The translations under genes were made by a program, and so were the position numbers. Source: Negativicutes bacterium (GTDB lineage Bacteria > Bacillota_C > Negativicutes > Sporomusales_B > JARLHX01). From it: 43,147 bases of DNA. A model generated the notes under the pieces. The model saw only the letters and a program-made list of their open reading frames with translations, ran no database searches and was not told the origin of the DNA. Shown one piece after another: positions 25,245-35,253 of this stretch (position 1 is its first letter; each line of letters starts with the position of its first letter). The DNA lies in the NCBI GenBank assembly GCA_031292035.1, contig JARLHX010000157.1, positions 1-43,147 of the forward strand, written 5' to 3'.

Positions 25245-26396
25245 ATGGTTAAGGTAATGATTTCGGCAGGAGAAGCATCTGGTGATATGCATGGCGCCAC
25301 TGTTGCGGCTGCGCTCAGACGGTTGGAGCCTGATGCGCGCATTTTCGGCATGGGCGGCGACCAGATGCGGGCCGCCGGGGTGGAGATCGTTTATGATATT
25401 GCCGGGCTGGGCGTTTTCGGCTTGGTAGAGATTATAAAAAAATTGCCCCGGCAAATCGCCCTGCGTCGTTCGCTGGCTGACATTATGGATAAAGAGACCC
25501 CTGATGTTTTGGTGGTTATCGATTATGGCGGGTTTAATATTCCCCTGGCCAAAGTCGCCAAAACCAAAGGCATTCCGGTGGTCTATTATATTCCGCCGAA
25601 GGCATGGCTCTACTGGAAGGGAAGGGCCAAACAGATCGCGGCGAGCGTGGCCCGGGTGGCCACGATTTTCCCCTTCGAGACCGACGTTTACCGCCAGGCC
25701 GGCGCCGACGTTACCTATGTAGGCAATCCGCTGGTCGATATTGCCAAGCCCTCGATGACCAAAGAAGAGGCCTATCGCCATTTTGACGCCGATCCCGCCC
25801 GGCCGGTGATTCTGCTTCTGCCTGGCAGCCGCAGCATGGAGATTGCGACATTACTACCTGTCATCCTGGACGCCGCCGCCATCATCGCTGAAAAAATGCC
25901 GGATTGCCAGTTTTTTTTGCCAATAGCCTCGACAATTTCCCGGGATGTGTTGCAAAATAGTATTGATAGTGGTCGCGTTCCGGTGAGTTTGACTTCTGGC
26001 AATACCTACGACTTAATGCAGATCGGTGATTTGGCCATCGCGGCCTCAGGCACCGTTACCCTGGAGACCTCGCTTTTTAGGGTGCCGACGGTGATCATCT
26101 ATAAAGTGGCGCCCCTGACTTCGTTTATCGGTAAATTTTTTGTGAAGATTCCCGACATCGGTCTGCCGAATATTGTTGCCGGCCACCGGGTCCTACCCGA
26201 GCTGCTGCAAGGCGCCGTTACCGCTGAGAACATCGCCCAGGAATCGCTGGCCATTCTCGGCGATGACAACCTCAGGCAAAGCATCTTGCAGGAGCTTGAC
26301 GAGATAAGGCGAAAATTGGGAGAAGGCGGGGCTGTCGACAAAGTCGCCCAGATGATTCTGGAGGTGGCGGGAACGGCCCGCGGAGGAGAACAATGA
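25245..26396 (+). CDS. lpxB: Lipid A disaccharide synthase LpxB
   Basis: LpxB, a GT19 glycosyltransferase, joins lipid X and UDP-2,3-diacylglucosamine into the lipid A disaccharide at the inner membrane. The 383-residue product begins MISAGEASGDMHGATVAAAL, the family N-terminal motif. It also contains GGDQMRAAGVE, YYIPPKAWLYWKGR and the C-terminal AASGTVTLETSLFRVPTVIIYKV. The ribosome binding site is only a G-rich GGGGGC, about 8 bases from ATG 25245. The TGA overlaps the msbA ATG (ATGA), pointing to coupled translation of synthesis and export genes. Confidence 0.96.
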   Translation: MVKVMISAGEASGDMHGATVAAALRRLEPDARIFGMGGDQMRAAGVEIVYDIAGLGVFGLVEIIKKLPRQIALRRSLADIMDKETPDVLVVIDYGGFNIPLAKVAKTKGIPVVYYIPPKAWLYWKGRAKQIAASVARVATIFPFETDVYRQAGADVTYVGNPLVDIAKPSMTKEEAYRHFDADPARPVILLLPGSRSMEIATLLPVILDAAAIIAEKMPDCQFFLPIASTISRDVLQNSIDSGRVPVSLTSGNTYDLMQIGDLAIAASGTVTLETSLFRVPTVIIYKVAPLTSFIGKFFVKIPDIGLPNIVAGHRVLPELLQGAVTAENIAQESLAILGDDNLRQSILQELDEIRRKLGEGGAVDKVAQMILEVAGTARGGEQ

Positions 26397-28147
26397 ATTT
26401 ATACTTGCGCCTGTTGACATATGTAAAACCTTATATCTTCCGGGTCAGTGTGGCCATCGTCTGCATCCTCTTCGCTTCGGCGGCCAATCTATATGTTCCC
26501 TGGATCATCAAAGATGTTATCGACGATGTCCTGGCAACGAAAGACATGGGCATGCTCAATATTATCGCCGTCGGCATCGTGGTGGTTTTTTTGCTGCGCG
26601 GCATTTTTTTCTACGGCCAGACCTATCTGATGTCATATGTGGGTCAGCGGGTCATTATCGACATCCGTGCCGCCATCTTCCGCCATCTACAGCGTCTGTC
26701 CCTGTCTTACTTTGAAACCCGCCGGACCGGGGCCATCATGAGCTATATCACCAATGACGTCACGCTGCTGCAAGTCGCTCTGGCCCAGAGCGTTATCGAT
26801 ATGTTCACCGAGGGAATGATTCTCATCGGCTCGATCGGAGCGATGTTTTACATTCACTGGAAGCTTACCCTGCTAACCTTGGTGACCTTGCCGCTGGTGG
26901 CTCAGACCATTAATGTTTTCGGCAAGAAAATGCGTACTGCCGGGAGGATACTGCAGGAACGGGCGGCCGACATCACGGCGGTCCTCCAGGAATCGATCCT
27001 GGCGGTCCGGGTCATCAAGTCTTTTGTCCGCGAGGATTACGAAATCGAACGCTTTGACCGGGAAAACTATCATAATTTCCGGGCGTCGATGAAGACGGCC
27101 CAGCTTATGGCAACTTTGACCCCGGTGGTAGAATTTCTCTCGGCTATCGGGGTGACGGCTATCATCTGGTATGGGGGACGGGAAGTCATCAACGGCTACC
27201 TGACTTCTGGCTCACTGATCGCCTTTCTGATTTATGTTGTCAATCTGTCCAATCCGGTCAAGCGTCTCGGCCGGGTATATGCCAGCATCCAGCAGTCGTT
27301 GGCCTCAGCGCAGCGGGTGTTTGACGTCCTGGATACTGTGCCGGACGTTCAGGACGCCCCGGATGCGGTCGATCTGCCGGACGTCCAGGGACAGGTGTTT
27401 TTTGACAATGTCACCTTCGAATACAAACCTGGGGAACCGGCCCTCCGCGATATATTTCTCGAAGTCAAACCCGGCCAGATGGTGGCAATCGTCGGACCGA
27501 GCGGTGCCGGTAAGACCACCATCGCCAATCTGATCCCCCGTTTCTACGATCCGGTGGCTGGTCGTATCACTGTCGACGGTTTTGATATCCGTAAAGTCAC
27601 GCTGCATTCGCTGCGCCGGCAAATCGGCATTGTGCCCCAAGAAACCATGCTGTTTAACGGCTCGGTGTATGAAAATATCTTGTATGGCGACCTGGAAGCT
27701 TCAGAAGAAGAGGTCTTTGCCGCAGCCCGGGCTGCCAACGCCCACCAGTTTATCGGCGAGATGCCTGCCGGGTATGACACCCAGATCGGCGAGCGCGGTA
27801 CCAAGCTGTCCGGCGGACAGCGTCAGCGGATTGCCATTGCCCGAGCCATTCTCAAAAGCCCGCAGATCCTCATCCTTGATGAGGCGACGTCGGCGCTGGA
27901 CAGCGAAAGCGAAGCGCTGGTTCAAGACGCGCTGGACAAGCTGATGGTCGGCCGGACCGCTTTTGTCATTGCCCATCGTCTGTCCACCGTTCAAAGAGCT
28001 GACATTATCCTGGTACTGGACAAAGGCAGAATCGTCGAACGCGGCACTCATTCCGCGCTGATCAACGCCGGCGGCCTCTACAGTAAACTGTACCAGGTTC
28101 AGTTTGACACCAAAGGCGAAGCGCCAGCAACCCAGGAAGACAAATGA
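26393..28147 (+). CDS. msbA: MsbA-type lipid A/LPS ABC flippase
   Basis: MsbA flips core-lipid A across the inner membrane. The 584-residue half-transporter has a six-helix membrane domain (about 1-320) and a C-terminal ATPase with Walker A GPSGAGKTT (368-376), signature LSGGQ (472-476) and Walker B ILILDE (Asp496-Glu497). Its position between lpxB and waaA supports an LPS substrate rather than drug export, although sequence alone cannot separate these. The start overlaps the lpxB stop and waaA follows after 8 bases. Confidence 0.92.
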   Translation: MNLYLRLLTYVKPYIFRVSVAIVCILFASAANLYVPWIIKDVIDDVLATKDMGMLNIIAVGIVVVFLLRGIFFYGQTYLMSYVGQRVIIDIRAAIFRHLQRLSLSYFETRRTGAIMSYITNDVTLLQVALAQSVIDMFTEGMILIGSIGAMFYIHWKLTLLTLVTLPLVAQTINVFGKKMRTAGRILQERAADITAVLQESILAVRVIKSFVREDYEIERFDRENYHNFRASMKTAQLMATLTPVVEFLSAIGVTAIIWYGGREVINGYLTSGSLIAFLIYVVNLSNPVKRLGRVYASIQQSLASAQRVFDVLDTVPDVQDAPDAVDLPDVQGQVFFDNVTFEYKPGEPALRDIFLEVKPGQMVAIVGPSGAGKTTIANLIPRFYDPVAGRITVDGFDIRKVTLHSLRRQIGIVPQETMLFNGSVYENILYGDLEASEEEVFAAARAANAHQFIGEMPAGYDTQIGERGTKLSGGQRQRIAIARAILKSPQILILDEATSALDSESEALVQDALDKLMVGRTAFVIAHRLSTVQRADIILVLDKGRIVERGTHSALINAGGLYSKLYQVQFDTKGEAPATQEDK

Positions 28148-28155
28148 GGTAGCAT

Positions 28156-29451
28156 ATGAAGTTTCTTTACAACATCCTAACAATCTTTTTGGTGCTGGCG
28201 GCTATACCGGTTTTTATTTACCGGCTTTTCCGCGAGGACGGGTTTGGCCAGCGGCTGCGGCAGAGTTTTGGTTTTCTGCCGGCTGAAGTGCTGGCGCCGG
28301 TGGCAGGCAAAGAATGCATTTGGCTCCATGCCGCGTCGGTGGGAGAAATCGTCGCCACCAGCCCGATTGTCAAAGAAATCCGCCGGGAGTTGCCGGGGAT
28401 ACCGATCTTGATTTCGGTGGTTACGGCAAACGGCTATGCGATGGCCAAACGAATTATCAGCGAGGCCGATAGTGTCATTTTTTTCCCGCTTGATTTGCCT
28501 TGGCTCAGCCGCAGTGTCATTGCCCGTATTAAGCCCCGGATTTTTATGTTGGTCGAAACCGAACTCTGGCCCAATTTCTTGTATTCGGCGAGAGAGTTCG
28601 CCATTCCGGTGGTCATGGTCAACGGGAGGATCAGCGACAAAAGCGTCAACCGCTATCGTTACCTGCGCAGCATTCTGCAGGATATGCTGGCGACGGTCGG
28701 CCGGTTCTGTATGCAGTCGATGATAGACGCCCAGTATATTATTCGCCTGGGAGCGGCTCCGCGCCGGGTATTTGTGACCGGCAACACCAAATTCGACCAG
28801 ACCTATACCGACGTGAGCGACACAGAGAAGGAAGCGCTTGTCTGTGAGTTGGGTTTTGGCAGTCGCTGGCCCATTCTGATCGCCGGCAGTACCCATCCTG
28901 GCGAAGAGGAATTGGTGTATGCGGCCCTGAACCGCGTCCGGGAGGTTTATCCTGAGGCTTGTCTGCTCCTGGCACCGCGGGAAATTCTCCGGGCAGCAGA
29001 ACTGACCGACCTTGCCGCAAAATTCGGCCTGAGGGCGGTGCGACGTACAGCGGCTGACAAGGCAACGGCCGGCTATGATGTGGTGGTGCTTGACACCATC
29101 GGTGAATTAGGGCAAATTTATAGCATCGGGGAAATTATCTTTATTGGCGGAAGCCTCGTGTCTCACGGCGGACACAATATTCTCGAACCGGCGGCCCACG
29201 GAAAACCGATTGTCGTCGGACCAAACATGTTTAATTTTAAAGATACGTATGCTCTATTCAGCGGCCGCGGAGCCTGTGACACGGTTTACGACGGCGCCGA
29301 ACTGGGAGAGAAGTTGTTATATATCCTGGGTAACGACCAGGTGCGGGCCGAGATGGGGGCGAAAGCCCAGGCGATCATCAGTGAGAATCGCGGCGCTGCC
29401 CAAAAAAGTGTCCAGCACCTGAAACAGATTCTGGGAGTATCAGGTAGCTGA
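28156..29451 (+). CDS. waaA: 3-deoxy-D-manno-octulosonic acid transferase WaaA (KdtA)
   Basis: WaaA adds Kdo from CMP-Kdo to the lipid A precursor. The 431-residue product has an N-terminal membrane anchor (about 5-22). The GT30 motif WLHAASVGE contains the catalytic Glu64, and the C-terminal half has IAGSTHPGEEELV and GGSLVSHGGHNILEPAAHGKPIVVGPNMFNF. Whether one or two Kdo residues are added cannot be told. GAGGT seven bases before ATG 28156 is the likely ribosome binding site. It is cotranscribed with msbA and lpxK. Confidence 0.95.
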   Translation: MKFLYNILTIFLVLAAIPVFIYRLFREDGFGQRLRQSFGFLPAEVLAPVAGKECIWLHAASVGEIVATSPIVKEIRRELPGIPILISVVTANGYAMAKRIISEADSVIFFPLDLPWLSRSVIARIKPRIFMLVETELWPNFLYSAREFAIPVVMVNGRISDKSVNRYRYLRSILQDMLATVGRFCMQSMIDAQYIIRLGAAPRRVFVTGNTKFDQTYTDVSDTEKEALVCELGFGSRWPILIAGSTHPGEEELVYAALNRVREVYPEACLLLAPREILRAAELTDLAAKFGLRAVRRTAADKATAGYDVVVLDTIGELGQIYSIGEIIFIGGSLVSHGGHNILEPAAHGKPIVVGPNMFNFKDTYALFSGRGACDTVYDGAELGEKLLYILGNDQVRAEMGAKAQAIISENRGAAQKSVQHLKQILGVSGS

Positions 29452-29469
29452 GAAATTTGGTAAAGGCGG

Positions 29470-30633
29470 ATGAAGATGCGCCAGCGGGAAGCTCTGCAAG
29501 TGTACCTCTATCAACTGGTTCACGGTGAAAAACAAGGTGCCACAGCAACGATTTTGCTGTGGTTGTTGTGGTTTATGTCATTTGTCTATGGCTTGGGGGT
29601 CTACGTCAAGCTCGGTCTTTATAAATATGGAATACTGCGCCAGCATAAACTGGCCTGCCGGGTGATCAGCCTGGGTAATGTCACCGTAGGCGGCACCGGC
29701 AAAACGCCGACTGCCGAGAGACTGGCAGGAATTATCCGTGATTTCGGTTACCGGGTGGTCATTTTGAACCGGGGCTACCGGGCCGGCTGGCGGGGGCAGG
29801 TCGGGCTTGTCTCAGACGGACGCAAGATTTTCATGTCGGTGAGCGAGGCCGGCGATGAGGCCTACCTCTTAGCCAAGAACTTACCAGGAGTGGCGGTGGT
29901 CATCGGTAAAAACAGGACAATTACCGGTGATTACGCGGTGGAAAAACTCAAGGCTGATGTCATTATCCTGGATGACGGCTACCAACACTGGCAGCTGGCC
30001 CGGGATCTCGACATCGTCCTGGTGGACACCCTCAACGTTTTTGGCAATAGTTTTCTTCTGCCAAGAGGGACGCTGCGCGAGCCGTTGTCCCACCTGAACC
30101 GCGCCGACGCCTTTTTGCTGACCAAGGTCGATCAGTCGACCGACGATGTCCGGGATGACATTCGCGACACTTTAGGCCGCTATAACGAAAAAGCGCTGGT
30201 GGTGGAAAGTGTCCATAACCCGCGCTGCTTCATCGAAATTGAAGACTGGTACAAGGGCTTGCGCCCGGAAACGGTTGCCCTGGACGAACTGCGGGGACAG
30301 CGGGCTTTGGCGTTTTCAGCCATTGGCAACCCTTCTTCCTTTGAACAGACTATTATTGATATCGGGGTCGAACTGCTGGATGCGGTGCGTTATCCTGATC
30401 ATCATACCTATACCATGGCTGAGATGCAGTGCATCATGCAAAAGGCGGTGGACAAGGAACTCTTCGCTCTGGTCACCACCGAGAAGGATGCGGTGAAAAT
30501 CCCGTCCGAGTTTATTCACTCCGACCGGCCACTGCCGGTTTATGTCCTGAGTATTGAAGTGCGATTTGTCGACGGTTACCAGGAACTGATGACCATGATT
30601 CAAAATATGGCCGGGGGGGAGGGGTCGGCGTGA
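29470..30633 (+). CDS. lpxK: Tetraacyldisaccharide 4'-kinase LpxK
   Basis: LpxK phosphorylates the 4' position of the lipid A disaccharide. The 387-residue product has an N-terminal membrane-associated helix (about 25-50), the P-loop NVTVGGTGKTP (70-80) and the kinase motif DVIILDDGYQHWQLARDLDIVLVD. It is some 50 residues longer than E. coli LpxK (328). ATG 29470 follows AAAGGCGG; ATG 29476 is also possible. The TGA stop overlaps the GTG start of kdsB (GTGA, 30630-30633). Confidence 0.95.
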   Translation: MKMRQREALQVYLYQLVHGEKQGATATILLWLLWFMSFVYGLGVYVKLGLYKYGILRQHKLACRVISLGNVTVGGTGKTPTAERLAGIIRDFGYRVVILNRGYRAGWRGQVGLVSDGRKIFMSVSEAGDEAYLLAKNLPGVAVVIGKNRTITGDYAVEKLKADVIILDDGYQHWQLARDLDIVLVDTLNVFGNSFLLPRGTLREPLSHLNRADAFLLTKVDQSTDDVRDDIRDTLGRYNEKALVVESVHNPRCFIEIEDWYKGLRPETVALDELRGQRALAFSAIGNPSSFEQTIIDIGVELLDAVRYPDHHTYTMAEMQCIMQKAVDKELFALVTTEKDAVKIPSEFIHSDRPLPVYVLSIEVRFVDGYQELMTMIQNMAGGEGSA

Positions 30634-31367
30634 ACATTCTCTGTGTGATCCCGGCCCGTTTTTCGTCCAGCCGCCTGCCAGGCAAGCCGCTGGCCGATAT
30701 TGCCGGTAAACCGATGATTCAGCATGTCTATGCCCGGGCCAAACTGGCCAAGCGGCCAAACGAAGTCATTGTAGCCACCGACCATGAGCTTGTATTTCAG
30801 GCGGTGGAAGGCTTCGGCGGCAAGGTGGTCATGACGGACGCCAACCACCCGACCGGCACCGACCGTCTGGCGGAGGTGGCCAAGCTTTATCCTGACGCCG
30901 CGATCATCATCAATGTGCAAGGCGACGAGCCGCTCATTGCGCCGGAAGTCATCGATGCCTTGGCCGAAGCCTTCGACCAAGCGCCGCCGGAGATGGTGAT
31001 GGCGACCTTGAAAACCGAAGCTGCCGAGGAGGAAATTCATAATCCGGCGGTGGTCAAAGTGGTTACCGACCTAGCCGGCAACGCCCTCTATTTTTCGCGG
31101 TCGCTCATCCCTTATCCGCGAACGCAGCTGGCAGGGACAAAGGTCTACAAACACATCGGCATCTATGCCTATCGCCGCGAATTTCTGCTTGCCTATGCCG
31201 CTTTGGCGCCGACGCCGCTGGAACAGACCGAAAGCCTCGAACAACTCCGGGCGCTGGAACACGGCTACCGGATCAAGGTTCTCAAAACCGAATTCCAGTC
31301 CATCGGGGTCGATACCCCCGAAGATTTACAGCATGTGAACGCAATGTTCGCCAGACAGGAGGTTTAA
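30630..31367 (+). CDS. kdsB: CMP-Kdo synthetase KdsB
   Basis: KdsB activates Kdo with CTP to CMP-Kdo, the donor for WaaA. The 245-residue product opens with the nucleotidyltransferase motif [28 protein letters not shown]. It also has [10 protein letters not shown], the NVQGDEPLI substrate-binding block, and the C-terminal [18 protein letters not shown]. The start is GTG, overlapping the lpxK stop, with GGGGAGGGG upstream. kdsA follows after 2 bases. Confidence 0.97.
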   Translation: MNILCVIPARFSSSRLPGKPLADIAGKPMIQHVYARAKLAKRPNEVIVATDHELVFQAVEGFGGKVVMTDANHPTGTDRLAEVAKLYPDAAIIINVQGDEPLIAPEVIDALAEAFDQAPPEMVMATLKTEAAEEEIHNPAVVKVVTDLAGNALYFSRSLIPYPRTQLAGTKVYKHIGIYAYRREFLLAYAALAPTPLEQTESLEQLRALEHGYRIKVLKTEFQSIGVDTPEDLQHVNAMFARQEV

Positions 31368-31369
31368 CT

Positions 31370-32194
31370 ATGAAAGCAGTCAATATAAACAATATCGCCA
31401 TCGGTGGAAAAAATCCGTTGGTATTGATCGCCGGCCCGTGCGTGATTGAGGACGCCAAGCGAACACTGGACATCGGCGCAGCGGTCAAGGATATCGCCGA
31501 CCGCCTGGGCATTCCCTACATTTTCAAGGCATCTTATGACAAAGCCAACCGCTCGTCCTTTCATTCCTTCCGCGGACCGGGTCTGGAAGAAGGACTGAAG
31601 GTTCTGGCGTCAATCAAACAGGAACTGGCTGTACCGGTGGTGAGTGATATCCACAGCATCGAACAGATCACACCAGCCGCCGCAGTGCTCGACATTCTGC
31701 AGATTCCGGCTTTTTTGTGCCGGCAGACCGATCTGGTTTACCAGGCTGCTGCCACCGGCAAGGTGATCAATGTGAAAAAAGGCCAGTTTATGGCACCGGC
31801 GGACATGAAAAATGTGGTGAACAAAATCCGGGAGGCCGGTAATGAAAATATTCTGCTGACCGAGCGCGGCGCCAGCTTCGGCTACAACAACCTTGTCGTC
31901 GACATGCGGTCGCTGCCGATTATGCGGTCGCTGGGTTACCCGGTGGTTTTTGACGCCACCCACAGCGTGCAACTGCCTGGTGGGGCTGGCACCTGCTCTT
32001 CCGGACAGCGTGAATTCGTCGAACATCTGGCCCGGGCAGCGGTGGGGGCCGGTGTCGATGCGCTGTTTCTTGAAGTGCACGACAATCCGGCAGAAGCCTT
32101 GTCCGACGGTCCGAATATGCTGTACATCGAGCAACTGGAAGCGATGCTCAAAGACGTTTTGGCGATTGACGCCATTATTAGAAAATATAAGTAG
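31370..32194 (+). CDS. kdsA: 3-deoxy-8-phosphooctulonate synthase KdsA
   Basis: KdsA condenses arabinose-5-phosphate and phosphoenolpyruvate to Kdo-8-phosphate. The 274-residue TIM-barrel product has [45 protein letters not shown] and [17 protein letters not shown]. Cys24 in the GPC motif, with the later His, Glu and Asp in DATHS, LEVH and LSDGPN, matches the ligand set of the metal-dependent class (as in Aquifex aeolicus). The metal-independent enterobacterial type has an Asn at the Cys position. The start ATG 31370 has CAGGAGG upstream. Confidence 0.96.
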   Translation: MKAVNINNIAIGGKNPLVLIAGPCVIEDAKRTLDIGAAVKDIADRLGIPYIFKASYDKANRSSFHSFRGPGLEEGLKVLASIKQELAVPVVSDIHSIEQITPAAAVLDILQIPAFLCRQTDLVYQAAATGKVINVKKGQFMAPADMKNVVNKIREAGNENILLTERGASFGYNNLVVDMRSLPIMRSLGYPVVFDATHSVQLPGGAGTCSSGQREFVEHLARAAVGAGVDALFLEVHDNPAEALSDGPNMLYIEQLEAMLKDVLAIDAIIRKYK

Positions 32195-32206
32195 GGGGGG
32201 ACTCCT

Positions 32207-33175
32207 ATGATCATCGAACAGGCACAGAAGGTTCTGTCCATCGAGGCGGCGGCGATCGAGGCGCTGATCCCCCGGATCAACGGCCAGTTTACCGCTGCGG
32301 TCGACATGATTTTGGCCTGCTCCGGGCGGGTCATCGTCACTGGTATCGGAAAATCCGGCCTGGTTGGCACGAAAATCGCCGCGACTTTCTCCAGCACCGG
32401 CACACCGGCCTTTTTTCTCCATCCGGCGGAGGGGATTCACGGCGACCTTGGGATGGTAACCGCCGACGATATCATTCTTGCCTTGTCCTATAGCGGCGAG
32501 ACGACGGAAGTGATCGGCATCCTGCCGGCCCTCAGGCGAATCGGCGCCCGGATTATCGCCATGACCGGCCGGGAAGATTCAACCCTGGCTAAAAATGCTG
32601 ACCTTGTCCTCGACGTTGCGGTTGAAATGGAGGCCTGTCCGCTCGGCCTGGCACCCACTGCCAGTACCACGGCGACCCTGGCAATGGGGGATGCCCTGGC
32701 GGTGGTCCTATTGTCGATGCGGCGGTTTACTCCCGAGGATTTTGCTTTGTTTCACCCTGGCGGGTCGCTGGGCCGGAAGCTGCTGCTTACAGTCGAGAAG
32801 GTCATGCACGGCGGGGAGAATAATCCCACCATCGCCGCAGGCAAGAGTGTCAAGGAAGCGCTGTTCATCATTACCGCCAAGGGACTTGGCGCGACGGCGG
32901 TCGTCGATCCGACCGGTAGACTGGCGGGAATTATTACCGATGGCGATATTCGCCGTGCCCTGGAAAAGGGTTTTGATTTCCTAAACCAGCCTGTCGAACT
33001 TTTTATGACAAAGACCCCGCGTACCATCACCAAAGACAAACTGGCGGCTCAGGCCCTCAACGTCATGGAAAAAAACAAGCCTCGGCCGATCACGGTATTG
33101 CCGGTAGTGGACGACGCCGGCCGGCCAATTGGCATGATTCACCTTACTGACTTATTGCGCCAAGGAGTGGTATAA
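32207..33175 (+). CDS. kdsD: Arabinose-5-phosphate isomerase KdsD
   Basis: KdsD converts ribulose-5-phosphate to arabinose-5-phosphate, the Kdo precursor. The 322-residue product has an N-terminal SIS sugar-isomerase domain (about 35-175, with GIGKSGLVGTKIAATFSSTGTPAFFLHPAEGIHGDLGM) and two C-terminal CBS repeats (about 200-322, with GIITDGDIRRALEKG and GMIHLTDLL). GGGGGGACTC precedes ATG 32207. The stop and the kdsC start overlap as TAATG. Its presence completes a full CMP-Kdo pathway in one operon (kdsB, A, D, C). Confidence 0.96.
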   Translation: MIIEQAQKVLSIEAAAIEALIPRINGQFTAAVDMILACSGRVIVTGIGKSGLVGTKIAATFSSTGTPAFFLHPAEGIHGDLGMVTADDIILALSYSGETTEVIGILPALRRIGARIIAMTGREDSTLAKNADLVLDVAVEMEACPLGLAPTASTTATLAMGDALAVVLLSMRRFTPEDFALFHPGGSLGRKLLLTVEKVMHGGENNPTIAAGKSVKEALFIITAKGLGATAVVDPTGRLAGIITDGDIRRALEKGFDFLNQPVELFMTKTPRTITKDKLAAQALNVMEKNKPRPITVLPVVDDAGRPIGMIHLTDLLRQGVV

Positions 33176-33720
33176 TGGGAGCGGAAGACCGGGCGGCGAA
33201 AATTCGACTTTTAATTTTCGACGTCGACGGCGTTCTCACTAACGGTCAGATTTTGTTCGGACCGGAGGGGGAGGCCATCAAGGTATTTCACACTCAAGAC
33301 GGGCTGGGGATCACGGCTGCCCACCGGGCCGGGCTGAAGACAGCGGTTATTACCGGGCGGGAAAGTGAAATGGTTCGCCGGCGCAGCGCCGAACTCGCGA
33401 TCAGCGACATCTGCCAGGGAGCCAGAGACAAGGTTAAGCTGCTGGATGAACTGGCCGCCAAGCATGGGCTTGGTTACCCGGAAATCGGCTATGTCGGCGA
33501 CGACCTGAATGACCTGGGGGCATTGACCAAAGTCGGTTTGGCCTGTGCGGTGGCCAATGCCGTTCCCGAAGTGAAAGCCGCAGCTCACTTTGTCGCCGGA
33601 CGCACAGGTGGCGCAGGCGCGGTGAGGGAAATCATCGAATTCATTCTGAAAACCCAAGGCAAGTGGGATGGGATTGTTGCCGCCTATCGCTGCCCGGGGA
33701 ATGAGTCAACCACGCAATAA
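33175..33720 (+). CDS. kdsC: Kdo-8-phosphate phosphatase KdsC
   Basis: KdsC removes the phosphate from Kdo-8-phosphate. The 181-residue HAD-superfamily product has the nucleophile motif IFDVDGVLT (Asp16, Asp18), the Thr motif AVITGRESEMV and the metal motif GYVGDDLNDLGAL. This short C0-capped form is typical of KdsC, which works as a tetramer. It overlaps the kdsD stop. A 94-base gap then precedes the second acyltransferase. Confidence 0.95.
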   Translation: MGAEDRAAKIRLLIFDVDGVLTNGQILFGPEGEAIKVFHTQDGLGITAAHRAGLKTAVITGRESEMVRRRSAELAISDICQGARDKVKLLDELAAKHGLGYPEIGYVGDDLNDLGALTKVGLACAVANAVPEVKAAAHFVAGRTGGAGAVREIIEFILKTQGKWDGIVAAYRCPGNESTTQ

Positions 33721-33814
33721 TCACGGTTGCTATAGTGACCGTTACTAATAGATTGCCGGCGTGATGAAAACCGCCGCAGCAAAAAGCTGGCGACAGCATC
33801 GGGGAGGACGAAAG

Positions 33815-34702
33815 GTGACCTATAGCTGGCAATACTATATTTTCAAACTGGCCAGCCGCCTGGTATGTCTGCTGCCCTATTCCCTGCTTCTTAGTCTGGG
33901 TAAACTGCTTGGCCGGGCCTACTACAAGATTGCACCCCGTCAGCGGGACCGCGCGTTGGCTCAGGTTACGCAAAGCCTCGGGGTAGAGCCCGAGGAGGCC
34001 GAGCGGATTGTCAGGAAATTATTTTGTAATCTGGGTCAGACCTTTCTCGAAGTCATGTATATGCCGACACTGACGCCGGCGAAAATGCAGCAGTATGTCG
34101 AAATGGAAAACCGCCACTATCTGGATGAAGCAGCGGCGGCCGGAAAAGGGGTTGCGGTCCTTGCCGCCCATATTGGGAACTGGGAGTGGCTGGGGGCGTC
34201 CCTGGCGCTGTTCGGCTATCCAACTGCCAGCATTGTGAAACGTCAGCCCAAAGAGGAACATACCCAACTCATTAATGAATATCGGCAATTGGTGGGAATC
34301 GAAATTTTCACCCGCGGCACCACCGAACTGGTGGCGGCAGTTAAGGCGCTCAAACAGGGGCGGGTACTGGGCTTTTTCTCCGACCAGGACGCCGGTCCTG
34401 ATGGCATATTTATTCGTTTTCTCGGCAAAATGGCGTCCACTCCTGCGGGTCTGGCCGTCTTCGCCAGGAAATTCGATATCCCGGTGGTGCCGGTATTTAT
34501 GGTCCGGCGGCCGGAGGGCGGACACCGGATTATGGTCTATCCGCCGCTGACTTTTGTCAAAACTGCCGATTCTGAGGCAGACATTCGCAATTTTACCGCT
34601 CAGGCAACGCAAATTATCGAAGATACGATCAGGCAATATCCAGATGAATGGCTGTGGTTTCAAAAACGCTGGAATACAAAATGGGCAGGTGAGCAGGCTT
34701 GA
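33815..34702 (+). CDS. lpxL: LpxL/HtrB-type lipid A (Kdo-dependent) acyltransferase, copy 2
   Basis: The 295-residue product belongs to the same secondary acyltransferase family as the protein at 17759-18625. The catalytic motif is HIGNWE (His119, Glu124), followed by GFFSDQDAGPDGIFIRFLGKMASTPAGLAVFA and the end EWLWFQKRWNTK. The start is GTG 33815, seven bases after GGGGAGG (33801-33807); the GTG/ATG at 33761-33766 lack a site. The TGA overlaps the TTG start of lptC. Placement inside the kds-lpt operon makes it the more likely primary LpxL of the two. Confidence 0.9.
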   Translation: MTYSWQYYIFKLASRLVCLLPYSLLLSLGKLLGRAYYKIAPRQRDRALAQVTQSLGVEPEEAERIVRKLFCNLGQTFLEVMYMPTLTPAKMQQYVEMENRHYLDEAAAAGKGVAVLAAHIGNWEWLGASLALFGYPTASIVKRQPKEEHTQLINEYRQLVGIEIFTRGTTELVAAVKALKQGRVLGFFSDQDAGPDGIFIRFLGKMASTPAGLAVFARKFDIPVVPVFMVRRPEGGHRIMVYPPLTFVKTADSEADIRNFTAQATQIIEDTIRQYPDEWLWFQKRWNTKWAGEQA

Positions 34703-35253
34703 CGAAAAACAAAATTTTAGCTGTGGCCTGTACGCTGCTGATTTTGGCAGGAGGGCTTTATTATTTTGCCAAAGAGGAGCCCCTTCCCCCTCCGCCTCCA
34801 CCAGAGGTGAAACAGAGTTCAGCGGAAATCACTTTTGCCGGCAGTTCGATTGTCGAACAGCAGAACGGCAAAAAACTCTGGGAGCTGACTTCGGAGACTT
34901 CCCAGGTCGATCCGAACACCAACCAGGTGAAGATGAATAACTTTAAAGGCATCCTCTACCGGGAAAACGGTGGCAGGATCGATCTGGTGGCCCAGCAGGC
35001 CGTGCTTGACACCAAGACCAGAGATATCTTCCTTGACGGCAATATCAAGGCCGTTTCCAGCGACGGAGCGGTGTTTACGGCTCCCAAAGCCCGCTGGACG
35101 GCGAAGGAACAGCACTTTTACGGCAGCGGCGGTATTGTCCTGACTCGAGACGATACGGTGATTACCGGTGACGCCATCGACAGTGACGCCAACATGGAGA
35201 AAGTAACCGTGCAGGGCAACGCCCACGCGGTCAAAGGAGGAACACCGCAATGA
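34699..35253 (+). CDS. lptC: LPS export protein LptC
   Basis: LptC is anchored in the inner membrane and passes LPS from LptB2FG to LptA. The 184-residue product has one N-terminal helix (about 5-20), a Pro-rich linker (EEPLPPPPPPEVKQ) and a beta-jellyroll OstA-like body with ITFAGSSIVEQQNGKKLWELTSETSQVD and repeated GNIKAVSSDGAVFTAPKARW-type strands. It starts at TTG 34699, overlapping the acyltransferase stop (TTGA), and its own stop overlaps lptA (ATGA). The Pro linker is unusual in length. Confidence 0.9.
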   Translation: MTKNKILAVACTLLILAGGLYYFAKEEPLPPPPPPEVKQSSAEITFAGSSIVEQQNGKKLWELTSETSQVDPNTNQVKMNNFKGILYRENGGRIDLVAQQAVLDTKTRDIFLDGNIKAVSSDGAVFTAPKARWTAKEQHFYGSGGIVLTRDDTVITGDAIDSDANMEKVTVQGNAHAVKGGTPQ

